Positions 45,658 to 54,212 of a stretch of DNA of 64,000 nt are shown piece by piece. Origin of the DNA: Moheibacter lacus (lineage in GTDB: Bacteria; Bacteroidota; Bacteroidia; Flavobacteriales; Weeksellaceae). The position numbers were made by a program, and so were the translations under genes. The stretch is from contig NZ_JACDZE010000001.1 of NCBI RefSeq assembly GCF_014042165.1, positions 248,001 through 312,000 of the forward strand, read 5' to 3'. Below the pieces are notes generated by a model. The model had not been told where the DNA came from. It ran no database searches and saw only the letters and a list, made by a program, of their open reading frames with translations. The stretch's first letter is position 1; each line of letters begins with the position of its first letter.

Positions 45658-46218
45658 TTGGATGAAAATCTGAAAATATTGGTCAAAAAATGTCAGGAAA
45701 ACAAAACTTCTGCTCAGGCTGAATTGTACAATCAATTCTCTTCGCAACTTTTTTCTGTCTGTCTTCGGTATGCAGACAATGCAGATGACGCTCAGGACAT
45801 TTTTCAAGACGGTTTTATCATGATTTTTCAAAAAATTAACCAGTTCCGTTTCGAAGGTTCTTTTGAAGGTTGGCTACGCCGAATCATGGTCAACTGTTGT
45901 ATAGAAAAACACCGAAATAAAAACCACCTTTATGTCATCAATGAAGAATTGACCCCAGATGAAACTGCTGAAAATGATGATGAAGAATTTGATACAGAAG
46001 AATATACTTATGATGAGCTATTGGAAATTATCCGCTCATTACCAGACAGATACAATCAGGTTTTTAATTTATACACCATAGAAGGATATTCGCACCAACA
46101 AATTTCAGAAATGCTAAATATTTCTGTCGGGACTTCCAAGTCCAATTTGTCACGCGCCAGAGAAAAATTAAAAGAATTGATAAAAAAAAATAAAGAAATA
46201 AATGTTATGTCAAAATGA
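45658..46218 (+). CDS. ECF-type RNA polymerase sigma factor
   Basis: A 186-residue sigma factor with region 2 (YADNADDAQDIFQDGFIMIFQKI, GWLRRIMVNCCIEKHR) and region 4 (LPDRYNQVFNLYTIEGYSHQQISEMLNISVGTSKSNLSRAREKL). The only in-frame start that keeps the N-terminus is TTG at 45658; an ATG at 45653 is in another frame. Its stop overlaps the start of the next gene by 4 bp, coupling it to a membrane partner that probably holds it inactive. Confidence 0.92.
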   Translation: MDENLKILVKKCQENKTSAQAELYNQFSSQLFSVCLRYADNADDAQDIFQDGFIMIFQKINQFRFEGSFEGWLRRIMVNCCIEKHRNKNHLYVINEELTPDETAENDDEEFDTEEYTYDELLEIIRSLPDRYNQVFNLYTIEGYSHQQISEMLNISVGTSKSNLSRAREKLKELIKKNKEINVMSK

Positions 46219-47684
46219 AAAATAAAATTGACCAATATTTTAAAAATATATTAAATACTCCACAAGAACCGCCTTCAGACGCTTGGGAGTACATCAAAAG
46301 CCGTATCCCAAAAGAAGAGAAAAAAAGATTTATTCCTTTGTGGGCTAGACTTTCCAGCATCGCTGCATTGTTATTGTTTTTAGTTGGAGGAAGTTATATG
46401 TTGAATTTATTTGAATTCAATTCCAATCAGAATTCATCTGAAAATCAAAATTCATCCAATTTCACCAAAGGAAATTCGACTTCAGATGGCGCTGTGGAAA
46501 TTTGGACTCCAGCCAATTCTAATCCTGAAAATTTAAATCAAGTCGATCAAAATAGAAGTTCTTATCCAATCAATGGACAAAACAAAACCTATTCGTTTAA
46601 AAATCAACCCAATACAAACCATAATTCTCAATTCATTCAAAATCATTCTCAAAAAGCCCAATCTGATTATAATTCTACTTTAAATAACAACAACTCATCA
46701 TCCGACCTCTCTGAAACGAGCCAAATACTGGATCAAAACCAAAACAACATGAATTGGGATCCAATTCTAGGACAACCAAAAATTGCCTGGAATACTCCGG
46801 ATTGGGAAAATGAAATGTCGACTCCAAATCTTCAAAATTTAGCTGAAAACCCAATTAACAACCCATATTCAGGAAAATTAGAAAAAGAAGAACCTGAACT
46901 TTTGGCGCTTAACGCCGAAGAAAATAAAAAGAAAAAATCTAAAAACGATTTTAAAAAGAAACCTGAATTTGATCGATTTTACATCAGTGGATTTGTTTCG
47001 CCCATGGCGCTCAACACTTTTGTCGGAAATTCTATGCTCGCAGATGATATGAGCCAGTACAAAACTGAGAACAATATCACGTTGGCGTATGGACTGAAAG
47101 GTGCTTATGCAGTTAGCCCAAAAATCAAAATCAGAACAGGTGTTTCCGTGATTGGTTTTGAACAAATCACAAAAAATGTCCCGCTTTCTGTCAGCGTAGA
47201 AAATGGGGCTATGGCCTCCAGACATGATGCAAAAAACAACGTGCAATATAATGGCAATCTGCGCATAGATAACACCCAATCTGCTTCATTGGTTGAATCA
47301 GAATTAAATAATAAAACTTTAAATGGCGATATTCAACAACAATCCCAATACATAGAAATCCCGGTGGAAGCAGAAGTTTCTTTGTTCCAAACCAACTCGA
47401 TTGGGATCAGCGCAACAGCCGGTGGAAGTACATGGTTGCTCTCTAAAAATAAAATTTTCGCACATACGGACGAATACACAGAAGAATTAGGAAAAGCTGA
47501 GAACCTGAACAACACTTCTTTCAGTGCCAATGCAGGTTTGAAATTTGACATGAAAATTTCTGAAACAGTTAACGTCAACGTCGAGCCTGCTTTCAAATAT
47601 TTGATCAATCCTGTAAGCGATATCGAGAAATACAATCCTTACACCGTCGGTGTAAATGCTGGAGTGACCGTTTCATTGAAATAA
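46215..47684 (+). CDS. Anti-sigma-like inner-membrane protein with C-terminal barrel-like domain
   Basis: A 489-residue protein. Residues 1-40 are cytoplasmic (FKNILNTPQEPPSDAWEYIKSRIP), residues 44-63 form one membrane helix, 65-240 are an Asn/Ser/Gln-rich linker, and 250-489 look like an outer-membrane beta-barrel of the OmpA/PorT type (alternating strands such as FYISGFVSPMALNTF and final FKYLINPVSDIEKYNPYTVGVNAGVTVSLK). The coupling to the ECF sigma gene argues that the N-terminus is an anti-sigma domain. The linker is long enough to cross the periplasm. Confidence 0.75.
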   Translation: MKNKIDQYFKNILNTPQEPPSDAWEYIKSRIPKEEKKRFIPLWARLSSIAALLLFLVGGSYMLNLFEFNSNQNSSENQNSSNFTKGNSTSDGAVEIWTPANSNPENLNQVDQNRSSYPINGQNKTYSFKNQPNTNHNSQFIQNHSQKAQSDYNSTLNNNNSSSDLSETSQILDQNQNNMNWDPILGQPKIAWNTPDWENEMSTPNLQNLAENPINNPYSGKLEKEEPELLALNAEENKKKKSKNDFKKKPEFDRFYISGFVSPMALNTFVGNSMLADDMSQYKTENNITLAYGLKGAYAVSPKIKIRTGVSVIGFEQITKNVPLSVSVENGAMASRHDAKNNVQYNGNLRIDNTQSASLVESELNNKTLNGDIQQQSQYIEIPVEAEVSLFQTNSIGISATAGGSTWLLSKNKIFAHTDEYTEELGKAENLNNTSFSANAGLKFDMKISETVNVNVEPAFKYLINPVSDIEKYNPYTVGVNAGVTVSLK

Positions 47685-47690
47685 AACCCT

Positions 47691-47728
47691 AAAAATCATT
47701 TCAGAAATTTATACTGAGATGATTTTTT
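47691..47728. terminator. Bidirectional terminator between convergent genes
   Basis: Arms near 47692-47704 (AAAATCATTTCAG) and 47714-47726 (CTGAGATGATTTT) with flanking A and T runs form a hairpin that can end both the barrel-protein transcript (+) and the membrane-protein transcript (-), whose stop it overlaps. Confidence 0.7.
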
Positions 47729-48239
47729 CTTCCAATAAAACACGCTCTATAAAACTGCGAAGGATTTCCATATGGTTTTTGGCAATACGCTGACCGATTT
47801 GTGCCGAAACATAAGGGCCAATGATCAACAACAACCCAATTAAATTGGTCCAAACCCAAAATTCCCCAATCCCCAAAGCCAATTCGATCCAACCATACAA
47901 TCCGGTTGTCAATAAAACCGCCGCGCCCAAACCATAAGAAAAAGCAAACAACGTCCAAACTGAAGATCTCGGCCCAAAAACGCCTCTGATGGTTAAATTA
48001 CCAGAGGTTTCAGGTTCAATTTCCATACGCAATTGCAATTGAGGTGCCCAATATTCATCTCTGTTTTTCAAAACATAAATCGTCCCAACTTCCTCGTTAC
48101 AATAACCTCCAAGTACTTTAAACCGATTTTTTAAGTGGATATTTAATTTTTGAGAAAACTCTTCTGCCGTCATTTCGGCCCTAACCTTAAACCTCGGCCG
48201 ACTCCTGATCGCATGGATTTCTATTTCATTACTCATCAA
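47709..48239 (-). CDS. Hypothetical two-helix membrane protein
   Basis: A 176-residue protein with a soluble N-terminal 95 residues and two membrane segments around 97-117 and 128-148, then an amphipathic C-terminus (MEILRSFIERVLLEEK). No family recognised. The opening MM allows a start at either 48239 or 48236. It is divergent from the alkyltransferase-like gene. Confidence 0.7.
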   Translation of the reverse strand: MMSNEIEIHAIRSRPRFKVRAEMTAEEFSQKLNIHLKNRFKVLGGYCNEEVGTIYVLKNRDEYWAPQLQLRMEIEPETSGNLTIRGVFGPRSSVWTLFAFSYGLGAAVLLTTGLYGWIELALGIGEFWVWTNLIGLLLIIGPYVSAQIGQRIAKNHMEILRSFIERVLLEEKIISV

Positions 48240-48282
48240 ATTATTCGAATTGGATGATTAAATTTACAAACAAATCATTTAG

Positions 48283-48618
48283 ATGAATTCTAAAAATAAA
48301 TTTGAACCTTCATTTTATGATAAGGTATATGAAGTCACTCGGAAAATTCCGTTTGGAAAAGTGACTTCCTATGGTGCAATCGCTGAGTTCCTCGGAAGAA
48401 AAGGTTCAGCTCGAATGGTGGGTTATGCGATGAACAATGCACATTATTTGGACGATGTTCCTGCTCATCGCGTGGTCAATAGAAACGGATTGCTCACCGG
48501 AAAACATCATTTCTCGCCACCCGATCTGATGCAACAATTGCTTGAAAATGAAGGAATAGAAGTAGAAAACGATAAAGTTTTGAATTTTAAAGAAGTCTTT
48601 TGGAAACCGGAATTTTAA
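48283..48618 (+). CDS. Alkyltransferase-like protein (ATL, MGMT family without catalytic Cys)
   Basis: A 111-residue protein equal to the DNA-binding domain of O6-alkylguanine transferases: VTSYGAIAEFLG, the arginine-finger segment GSARMVGYAM (Arg44), and VPAHRVVNRNG. The reactive PCHRV cysteine is replaced by alanine (Ala61), so it cannot remove alkyl groups. Such ATL proteins bind O6-alkylguanine and hand lesions to nucleotide excision repair. Confidence 0.92.
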   Translation: MNSKNKFEPSFYDKVYEVTRKIPFGKVTSYGAIAEFLGRKGSARMVGYAMNNAHYLDDVPAHRVVNRNGLLTGKHHFSPPDLMQQLLENEGIEVENDKVLNFKEVFWKPEF

Positions 48619-48626
48619 TTTAAAAA

Positions 48627-49430
48627 TCACCTCACTTCTTTTTGAATTTTTCTATACTTCCAATATTGAAAAATCGTCGGATGTGTATAATTGGTAGAGT
48701 CATCCACTTCACCAACTTTTCTGGATTTTGGCTCTAAACCAGATTCCATTTCTTTAATTATTCTCGCTTGATTTTCTGCAATCCCGACCATTCCCTTCCA
48801 ACTCAAAGTGAAATAACTATCTCCGTTCTCAATTGGTACGCTTGACTGATACAAAATATCGCCGGTATCCACTCCACTATCCAACCAAAAAACCGAATAA
48901 CCTACTTTTTCCGGTTCTCCATTAAAAATCGCCCAAAACGGCGAATGAACACCACGGTAATCTGGTGTAATACCGGGATGACCTCCGATTACTCGACCAT
49001 TGACGATGTTCCGAACTTTTTTTCCAACCCAATATCCACTATGAACCAAAATCAAATCCGGCTGTAAATTTTGGATAAACGCCATCGTTTCCGGTTTTCC
49101 ATAATCTTCAGTTTGATGCGTCAAATAAGTATGTTTTTTTAAAATATTTTGGATTTCCGATTCTCTATAAATCTGATTGAAAATCTGGCGGTCTTTTTGT
49201 GAATTGAAGATTTTGTAATAAATTCTTCCTAAAACCTGCAAAAAAACACGTCCATATCCATGTTTCTTTCCGGCTATTTTCAAATAAGAAAAATCCACAC
49301 CATTTTGGTGTTTATTGGCATTTACAACGCCCACCACATTCACATTTTTTTCTAACAAAACACTCAATGTTTTGTCAAAAATAATTCCGGTTCCAAAAAG
49401 GCAAACGACACGCAATGGTTTAGGATTCAT
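48627..49430 (-). CDS. Formyltransferase-family protein (copy 2)
   Basis: A 267-residue paralogue of the formyltransferase-like protein at 20.8-21.6 kb, sharing GITPxYRGxH, SGVDTGDILYQ and a YTHPTIFQYW-type C-terminus. Here the catalytic Asn position is glycine (G149 in IGGHPGITPDYRG), while His151 and Asp188 remain, so activity may be altered or lost. Its ATG lies 11 bp inside the deacetylase gene upstream, exactly as in copy 1. Confidence 0.85.
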   Translation of the reverse strand: MNPKPLRVVCLFGTGIIFDKTLSVLLEKNVNVVGVVNANKHQNGVDFSYLKIAGKKHGYGRVFLQVLGRIYYKIFNSQKDRQIFNQIYRESEIQNILKKHTYLTHQTEDYGKPETMAFIQNLQPDLILVHSGYWVGKKVRNIVNGRVIGGHPGITPDYRGVHSPFWAIFNGEPEKVGYSVFWLDSGVDTGDILYQSSVPIENGDSYFTLSWKGMVGIAENQARIIKEMESGLEPKSRKVGEVDDSTNYTHPTIFQYWKYRKIQKEVR

Positions 49431-50166
49431 ATTTCTTGTTTTGAATGTATTGATGTATTGGAGAAATCATTTTTTTTATGGTTGATTTCATCTTTCGTTT
49501 GCGCTGTAAAGCGGATAAATTCTCCAATCCCAAAGTCTTAATAAACTCTGCATCTGACATTTGTACCTTTATAGAAAATCTCCCGAAAATTTCAGTTTCA
49601 TTAAAAAACCTAGTTTCCGGAATGGGCTCAGAATCAAACACATACTTAAATCCGGCGGCTGAAGCTGTTTCATACGTTTTCTCATCAACATCACCTCCGG
49701 GAACGGAACAATGTGTAATTTCTTCTCCTAATATTTCTTCTAAAATAGCCTTTGAAGTTTTCCATTCGTCCAGCATTTGATCAAAGGTCAAACTTCTAAA
49801 AATCATGGGATGCGTATGTGAGTGAGATCCGATTTGATGACCGGATTGATGTAATTTCAAAATATCATTTTCAGATAGAAAACCTTTGGTACCGATTCGG
49901 TTTGTCGTGATAAAATACAATCCTTTCAACTCATTTTCTTCTAGAATTTTAGCCGATTTCAAATTGGAAATCCCACCATCATCAAAAGTGAAAAGAAATT
50001 GATCTACACTTAATTTTTCAGCCGAATTCACATAATTTTTAAAGATTTCTATATGATTTAAAAAAACTTCTTTTTTGTGCATATAGGCCAAATTGTCTTT
50101 GTTTTGAAATCCGGATTCCGAATATTCATCGATGACTTCATGGTATAAAAGGGCAAGTGTTTTCAG
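49420..50166 (-). CDS. Polysaccharide deacetylase-family protein with uncertain start
   Basis: A NodB-fold protein with FTFDDGG, QIGSHSHTHP (metal histidines) and VPGGDVDEKTY. The first usual start codon in frame (TTG 50091) would cut off the family-conserved LALLYHEVIDE strand, which is encoded upstream in the same open frame back to the stop of the preceding gene (TAA 50202-50200). Within that stretch the candidates are CTG 50166 (used here, 248 residues) or ATT/ATC codons at 50199 and 50196. It is unrelated in detail to the deacetylase at 21.5-22.5 kb but occupies the same place before a formyltransferase. Confidence 0.75.
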   Translation of the reverse strand: MKTLALLYHEVIDEYSESGFQNKDNLAYMHKKEVFLNHIEIFKNYVNSAEKLSVDQFLFTFDDGGISNLKSAKILEENELKGLYFITTNRIGTKGFLSENDILKLHQSGHQIGSHSHTHPMIFRSLTFDQMLDEWKTSKAILEEILGEEITHCSVPGGDVDEKTYETASAAGFKYVFDSEPIPETRFFNETEIFGRFSIKVQMSDAEFIKTLGLENLSALQRKRKMKSTIKKMISPIHQYIQNKKYES

Positions 50167-50199
50167 TTCAGGGATTTTTTCAGTTTTTACAAAGATAAT

Positions 50200-52926
50200 T
50201 TATTGAAATTCGCTTTCAGACAAATCATTTAAAATACTTTCTCGACTCTCAACAAAGGGAATTTCCGGATTTAAAATCTCCTCAATTAAGTTGTTTAACG
50301 GCGATTTAATTTCATTTAAAATTTGGTTATCCAAAAAAGCCTCTTTTTCAAAATCCAATGGAACTACTCCTTTTTTTGGATATTTCAGCGGATAAATCCC
50401 AAATTGAACGTATTGATTTTCATGCTTTCCAAAAAACAATTGAGCATATAAAAACAATTGTAAAGCTTTTGAAAACCCACCTTCCAGAAAGACTTTCGGT
50501 ACTTTCTCTGAAGTAATTTTCAGTTCGGTTTCATTCAAATAGCCGGTTTTATAATCAATCACCCGTTTCTGTCCATTTATCGCATCGATTCGATCAATGT
50601 AACCTTTTAATTTTACAATTTTTCCAGTTTCCAGCTTAAAATCTACCTCATATTTCTCTTCCAAACTTAAAATGACCAATTCCGATTCTTCAGCTATTTT
50701 CAAATCATTTTTCAATACATTTTCTACAAATGAATAAACGATTTTGTAGACCAAAAAATTCTTTCCTCTTTTAAAATCCTCACTCTTGTATTCATCCTTA
50801 AAATACTTTTCTACAACAGGTTCTAAATTTTTTATCAATGGAGAAATATCTGCAGGAATCAAGATTTTACCCAAAAGATTTTTGTATAATTCTTCAAGTG
50901 ATTTGTGTACGATATTCCCCAAAATCCTTGCACCAACAGTTTCTTCTGCCTCTTCAAACTCCTCCAGATTCAACACTTTTTGTTGATAAAATTCGATAGG
51001 ATTTCTCAAATACGAATTCAATGACGATGGAGAAATTCCTTGTTCAATCCAGTTTTCTAATGCTTTTTGTACTTCTTCTGACTTATGAATGACCAATTCT
51101 TGATGATCAAGAGATTCAAATTTAGGTAATGCAATTTGATGTCCAATTTCATGACCAGATTCTATTTCCATCTGGGTAATAAAACGACTTTTCTCACCCG
51201 AGCCAAACACATCCGGCTCCGAATTATAAACCAATTGGATGGTTTCGGCACGCTGCATCAAACGATAAAAATGATAAGCAAAAACCGCATCATTTTCCAT
51301 GAATGTATTCAATCCCATTTCCTGTCTTATGTCGTAAGGAATAAACGAGTTTTCCACTCTTCCAGGCGGAAGAATTCCATCATTTGCTGACAAAAGAATT
51401 ATATTTTTAAAATCCAGCAACCTGGTTTCGAGCAATCCCACGATTTGCAATCCTTCCAAAGGCTCTCCCACAAAGGAAATCGTTTCGTTTTGCAACAAAC
51501 GATTGTATAGAACATAAAGCGTTTTAAAATCCTGAATATGCGGGTAGTCATTTAATTCTTTTTTCAATTGTGCAAAAAGCAAACTGAACCGATAAAGGTA
51601 TTCCTTATCCAATTCATTGACCTGAATATCAGCTGATTCCATTTGAGCATCTATCCACCTTTGTAATTCATCAACAAAAAAGCTACAGTTTTCAGGAACA
51701 TTGAAAAAATCAGAAAAAACACTTCCTTTTAGTTGTTCTTTTAAAAATTTGGGAGTGGAAAAAATATAATTTTCTCTTCTGATTTTTAAGGATAATTTTT
51801 CAGCCGCACCCGATTTTTCTTTCAAAATCGAACTGTCCAAAATATCCAATACATTTTTAAAATAATAGGTTTTTCCATTGCCCAACTTCTCCCGGTTCAT
51901 TTGCAATTCAAAAACCGAACGAAAGAAATAAGCCATCGTAGCTTTGTTCAAAGGAAATCCCATGGTGATATTGACTTTCGGGATTTTTTCAGGAACCGAA
52001 CTCAGAACCGCCGGAAGTAAAGTTTCTTCTGCCAAAACCACGGCAGTTTCTGTATACTCATCCTCCGGAATTTTTTCTAAAATTTGATGAAGGTATTTGG
52101 CTTGTCCCACTCTTTTTCCTATACCGGTTACCTCTATATTTTTAGGTTGTGAAAAATGGTCAAATTCCCAATTCCACTCTGAAAGACTTGATTTGTATTT
52201 TCTTAAAAAATAACCTGCTTCTTGATTGGAGTCTTCAAGATAATAACGATCCGCATCCCAGAAAAGTTTGGCTTGACCCGACTTTTCCAATTCAAAAACT
52301 ATTTTCTTTTCGGCATTTGAGAGAGCATTTAGACCAACAAATACCAATTCATTGGTTTGACTTTCTATAAACTCAGGTAAATTCTCCACTGCTTTTTTGT
52401 ACAATAAACCGCGGTAACCAAGACCTTTATTTTCTAAATCTCCATTGAGTTGGAAAAATAATTTTTTTGCCATTTCCCAGAATTGAAGATGGTTTTTCAT
52501 CAAATCATTGCTTCCAATTTCCAGTTCTTCTTGCCCCCATTTTTTAATTCGTTCCAATGAAACCAAATAATCAAAAATCTGATTGGGATCGACCAAAGAA
52601 GTTTGGATGTCATCAAAATCTTTCTGCAAAGTAGGTATCCATTTCAAAAATTCTTCAAATAAAAGCGGTTTTTCAGCAATTTTCAGGTAAGCTTCATAAG
52701 CAGAGAACCAATATTGAATTTGCGAAACAACTTGTAAATCGGAAAGAGATGAAATAAAATCATCTATGCTGACAAACTGCGGCAACAACGCATTTCTCAA
52801 GTTTTTCTGAAAACTTTTTCTAAAAAAAAGAATGGCACGATTTCCAGGTAAAATGATGGTCGTATTTTCAAAACTTTTTTGGTTTTGAATCAATTGAGCA
52901 ACAACTTTGTCGATGAATTTTTCCAT
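50200..52926 (-). CDS. AddB-like helicase/PD-(D/E)XK nuclease-family protein
   Basis: A 908-residue protein related to the AddB subunit of the AddAB recombination nuclease. The N-terminus shows IILPGNRAILFFRKSF, the middle LQIVGLLETRLLDFKNIILLSANDGILPPGR, and the C-terminal nuclease has LKGYIDRIDAINGQKRVIDYKTG with the D-x-x and DYK catalytic residues. It probably works with an AddA helicase encoded elsewhere. It overlaps the SMR gene upstream by 1 bp. Confidence 0.85.
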   Translation of the reverse strand: MEKFIDKVVAQLIQNQKSFENTTIILPGNRAILFFRKSFQKNLRNALLPQFVSIDDFISSLSDLQVVSQIQYWFSAYEAYLKIAEKPLLFEEFLKWIPTLQKDFDDIQTSLVDPNQIFDYLVSLERIKKWGQEELEIGSNDLMKNHLQFWEMAKKLFFQLNGDLENKGLGYRGLLYKKAVENLPEFIESQTNELVFVGLNALSNAEKKIVFELEKSGQAKLFWDADRYYLEDSNQEAGYFLRKYKSSLSEWNWEFDHFSQPKNIEVTGIGKRVGQAKYLHQILEKIPEDEYTETAVVLAEETLLPAVLSSVPEKIPKVNITMGFPLNKATMAYFFRSVFELQMNREKLGNGKTYYFKNVLDILDSSILKEKSGAAEKLSLKIRRENYIFSTPKFLKEQLKGSVFSDFFNVPENCSFFVDELQRWIDAQMESADIQVNELDKEYLYRFSLLFAQLKKELNDYPHIQDFKTLYVLYNRLLQNETISFVGEPLEGLQIVGLLETRLLDFKNIILLSANDGILPPGRVENSFIPYDIRQEMGLNTFMENDAVFAYHFYRLMQRAETIQLVYNSEPDVFGSGEKSRFITQMEIESGHEIGHQIALPKFESLDHQELVIHKSEEVQKALENWIEQGISPSSLNSYLRNPIEFYQQKVLNLEEFEEAEETVGARILGNIVHKSLEELYKNLLGKILIPADISPLIKNLEPVVEKYFKDEYKSEDFKRGKNFLVYKIVYSFVENVLKNDLKIAEESELVILSLEEKYEVDFKLETGKIVKLKGYIDRIDAINGQKRVIDYKTGYLNETELKITSEKVPKVFLEGGFSKALQLFLYAQLFFGKHENQYVQFGIYPLKYPKKGVVPLDFEKEAFLDNQILNEIKSPLNNLIEEILNPEIPFVESRESILNDLSESEFQ

Positions 52927-53252
52927 CAGTTTGAAACGGCTTTAAGTCCTACAATAGAAGCAATCAAAGTGCAAATAAAGAAAATCCGCCAAAAAGTCGC
53001 CGGTTCATGAAAAACAAAAACCCCCATCAAAACCGTCCCAACTGCTCCAATTCCCGTCCAAACAGCATAAGCAGTTCCGATCGGAAGCGTTTCTGAAGCT
53101 TTGATCAATAAAACCATGCTGATGGTCAGACAAATTAAAAATCCACCATACCAAATGTAAGATTCGGCGCCTGAAGTTTCTTTTGCTTTTCCTAAACAAG
53201 AAGCAAAACCGACTTCAAAAAGCCCTGCAATAACCAGAATAATCCAGTTCAT
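52926..53252 (-). CDS. SMR-family transporter (SugE/Gdx-like)
   Basis: A 108-residue four-helix small multidrug resistance protein. Glu13 (IAGLFEVGFA) is the conserved coupling glutamate, and LPIGTAYAVWTGIGAVGTVLMG resembles the SugE/Gdx guanidinium exporter branch. No guanidine riboswitch is seen upstream. It is the first gene of a minus-strand run continuing into the AddB-like gene. Confidence 0.9.
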   Translation of the reverse strand: MNWIILVIAGLFEVGFASCLGKAKETSGAESYIWYGGFLICLTISMVLLIKASETLPIGTAYAVWTGIGAVGTVLMGVFVFHEPATFWRIFFICTLIASIVGLKAVSN

Positions 53253-53332
53253 TTTCTTTGAAATTTAAGGAGGGAAAATTAAGAAATTTAAACCATGGCA
53301 AAAAACTTTGAATCTGAAACTTGAAACTTTAA

Positions 53333-53340
53333 TACCTTTG
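53333..53340 (+). promoter_or_regulatory. -7 box directly before an unknown gene
   Basis: TACCTTTG, then CGCC, then ATG at 53345. A TTTG at 53307-53310 lies 22 bp upstream as a possible -33 element. Confidence 0.6.
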
Positions 53341-53344
53341 CGCC

Positions 53345-53701
53345 ATGAATAACACCGAATTGACATCCAAACAGAAATGGGAAAAAGTAGAACAGTTTTT
53401 TACTGAAAATTTTACCGATGGGGAAAAGCCCGATTTGGATACGATTTTATTTCTCATCGGTGTACAGGAATTGGGAAAAGGAAAACGCCGTTTCAAAAAA
53501 GATGACAAAGTAAATCTGCTCCACATTGCGGTTTGCAGGATTTTGGAACCATTTGGCTACTATCGTTTTGATGGTTTGGATAAGGATGGTTGGCCGCAAT
53601 TTGAGTTTCTAGAACCTCTTCCCGATTTAAAAGCAAACGAACAGTCTATTTTAATGAAAAACGCTGTCATTCAATATTTTGAAGACAGAGAAATGTTTTA
53701 A
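53345..53701 (+). CDS. Conserved hypothetical protein
   Basis: A 118-residue soluble, charged protein with ILFLIGVQELGKGKRRFKKDDKVNLLHIAV and FGYYRFDGLDKDGWPQFEF. It looks like a small conserved protein of flavobacteria, but I cannot name a function. The ATG follows the promoter box by four bases. Confidence 0.75.
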   Translation: MNNTELTSKQKWEKVEQFFTENFTDGEKPDLDTILFLIGVQELGKGKRRFKKDDKVNLLHIAVCRILEPFGYYRFDGLDKDGWPQFEFLEPLPDLKANEQSILMKNAVIQYFEDREMF

Positions 53702-53715
53702 ATCACTTTCGAATT

Positions 53716-54138
53716 CTAAATAATATTTGAAGAATTCAATAACATTTCAACGACCAATTGATCTGTTTCCAACGTCAAATTTTCTGAAGCAAGTTCATCC
53801 AAATCTACCCAAATCAATTCTTGAATGTCCTGATCAAGCACTTTCAATTTGGAAATATCAATTGCCCGAACTTTATAATAAATCATCAAAATCTGTTCGT
53901 TTTCATCAAATCTGGATGCTAAAAAATAATCCTGTGTATAAAAATGTGCCAAAACCTCAATTTCCAGATTGAGTTCCTCAATAAACTCACGTTTCAAACA
54001 ATCGATCAGTCCTTCTCCATATTCCAGTCCACCACCCGGAAACTTATCGATGATCATTCCTGCAAAAGGTTCGCGGATGATGAGCATTTGGTTTTGCTCC
54101 ACAAGAAGCCCATATACTCTGACATTAAATGGTTTCAT
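53716..54138 (-). CDS. NUDIX hydrolase
   Basis: A 140-residue protein with the Nudix box GGLEYGEGLIDCLKREFIEE, where the usual late Gly is Asn (ELNLEI). It should hydrolyse a nucleoside diphosphate linked to another group. Substrate unknown. Confidence 0.9.
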   Translation of the reverse strand: MKPFNVRVYGLLVEQNQMLIIREPFAGMIIDKFPGGGLEYGEGLIDCLKREFIEELNLEIEVLAHFYTQDYFLASRFDENEQILMIYYKVRAIDISKLKVLDQDIQELIWVDLDELASENLTLETDQLVVEMLLNSSNII

Positions 54139-54212
54139 TTTGCACTGTTTTTTTTTAAATTCGAATTTAAAAATTCAACCCTATAAATCAAAACTACTCC
54201 ACCATTCAACTT

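Noticed and set aside
46878-47279. 133-codon minus-strand frame inside the sigma partner gene
   Set aside because: Antisense to a strong plus-strand gene; Phe-rich composition is an artefact of Lys/Glu-rich coding.
52926-53344. Guanidine riboswitch upstream of the SugE-like gene
   Set aside because: The 92 bp before the gene contain no guanidine aptamer pattern and are short and AT-rich.
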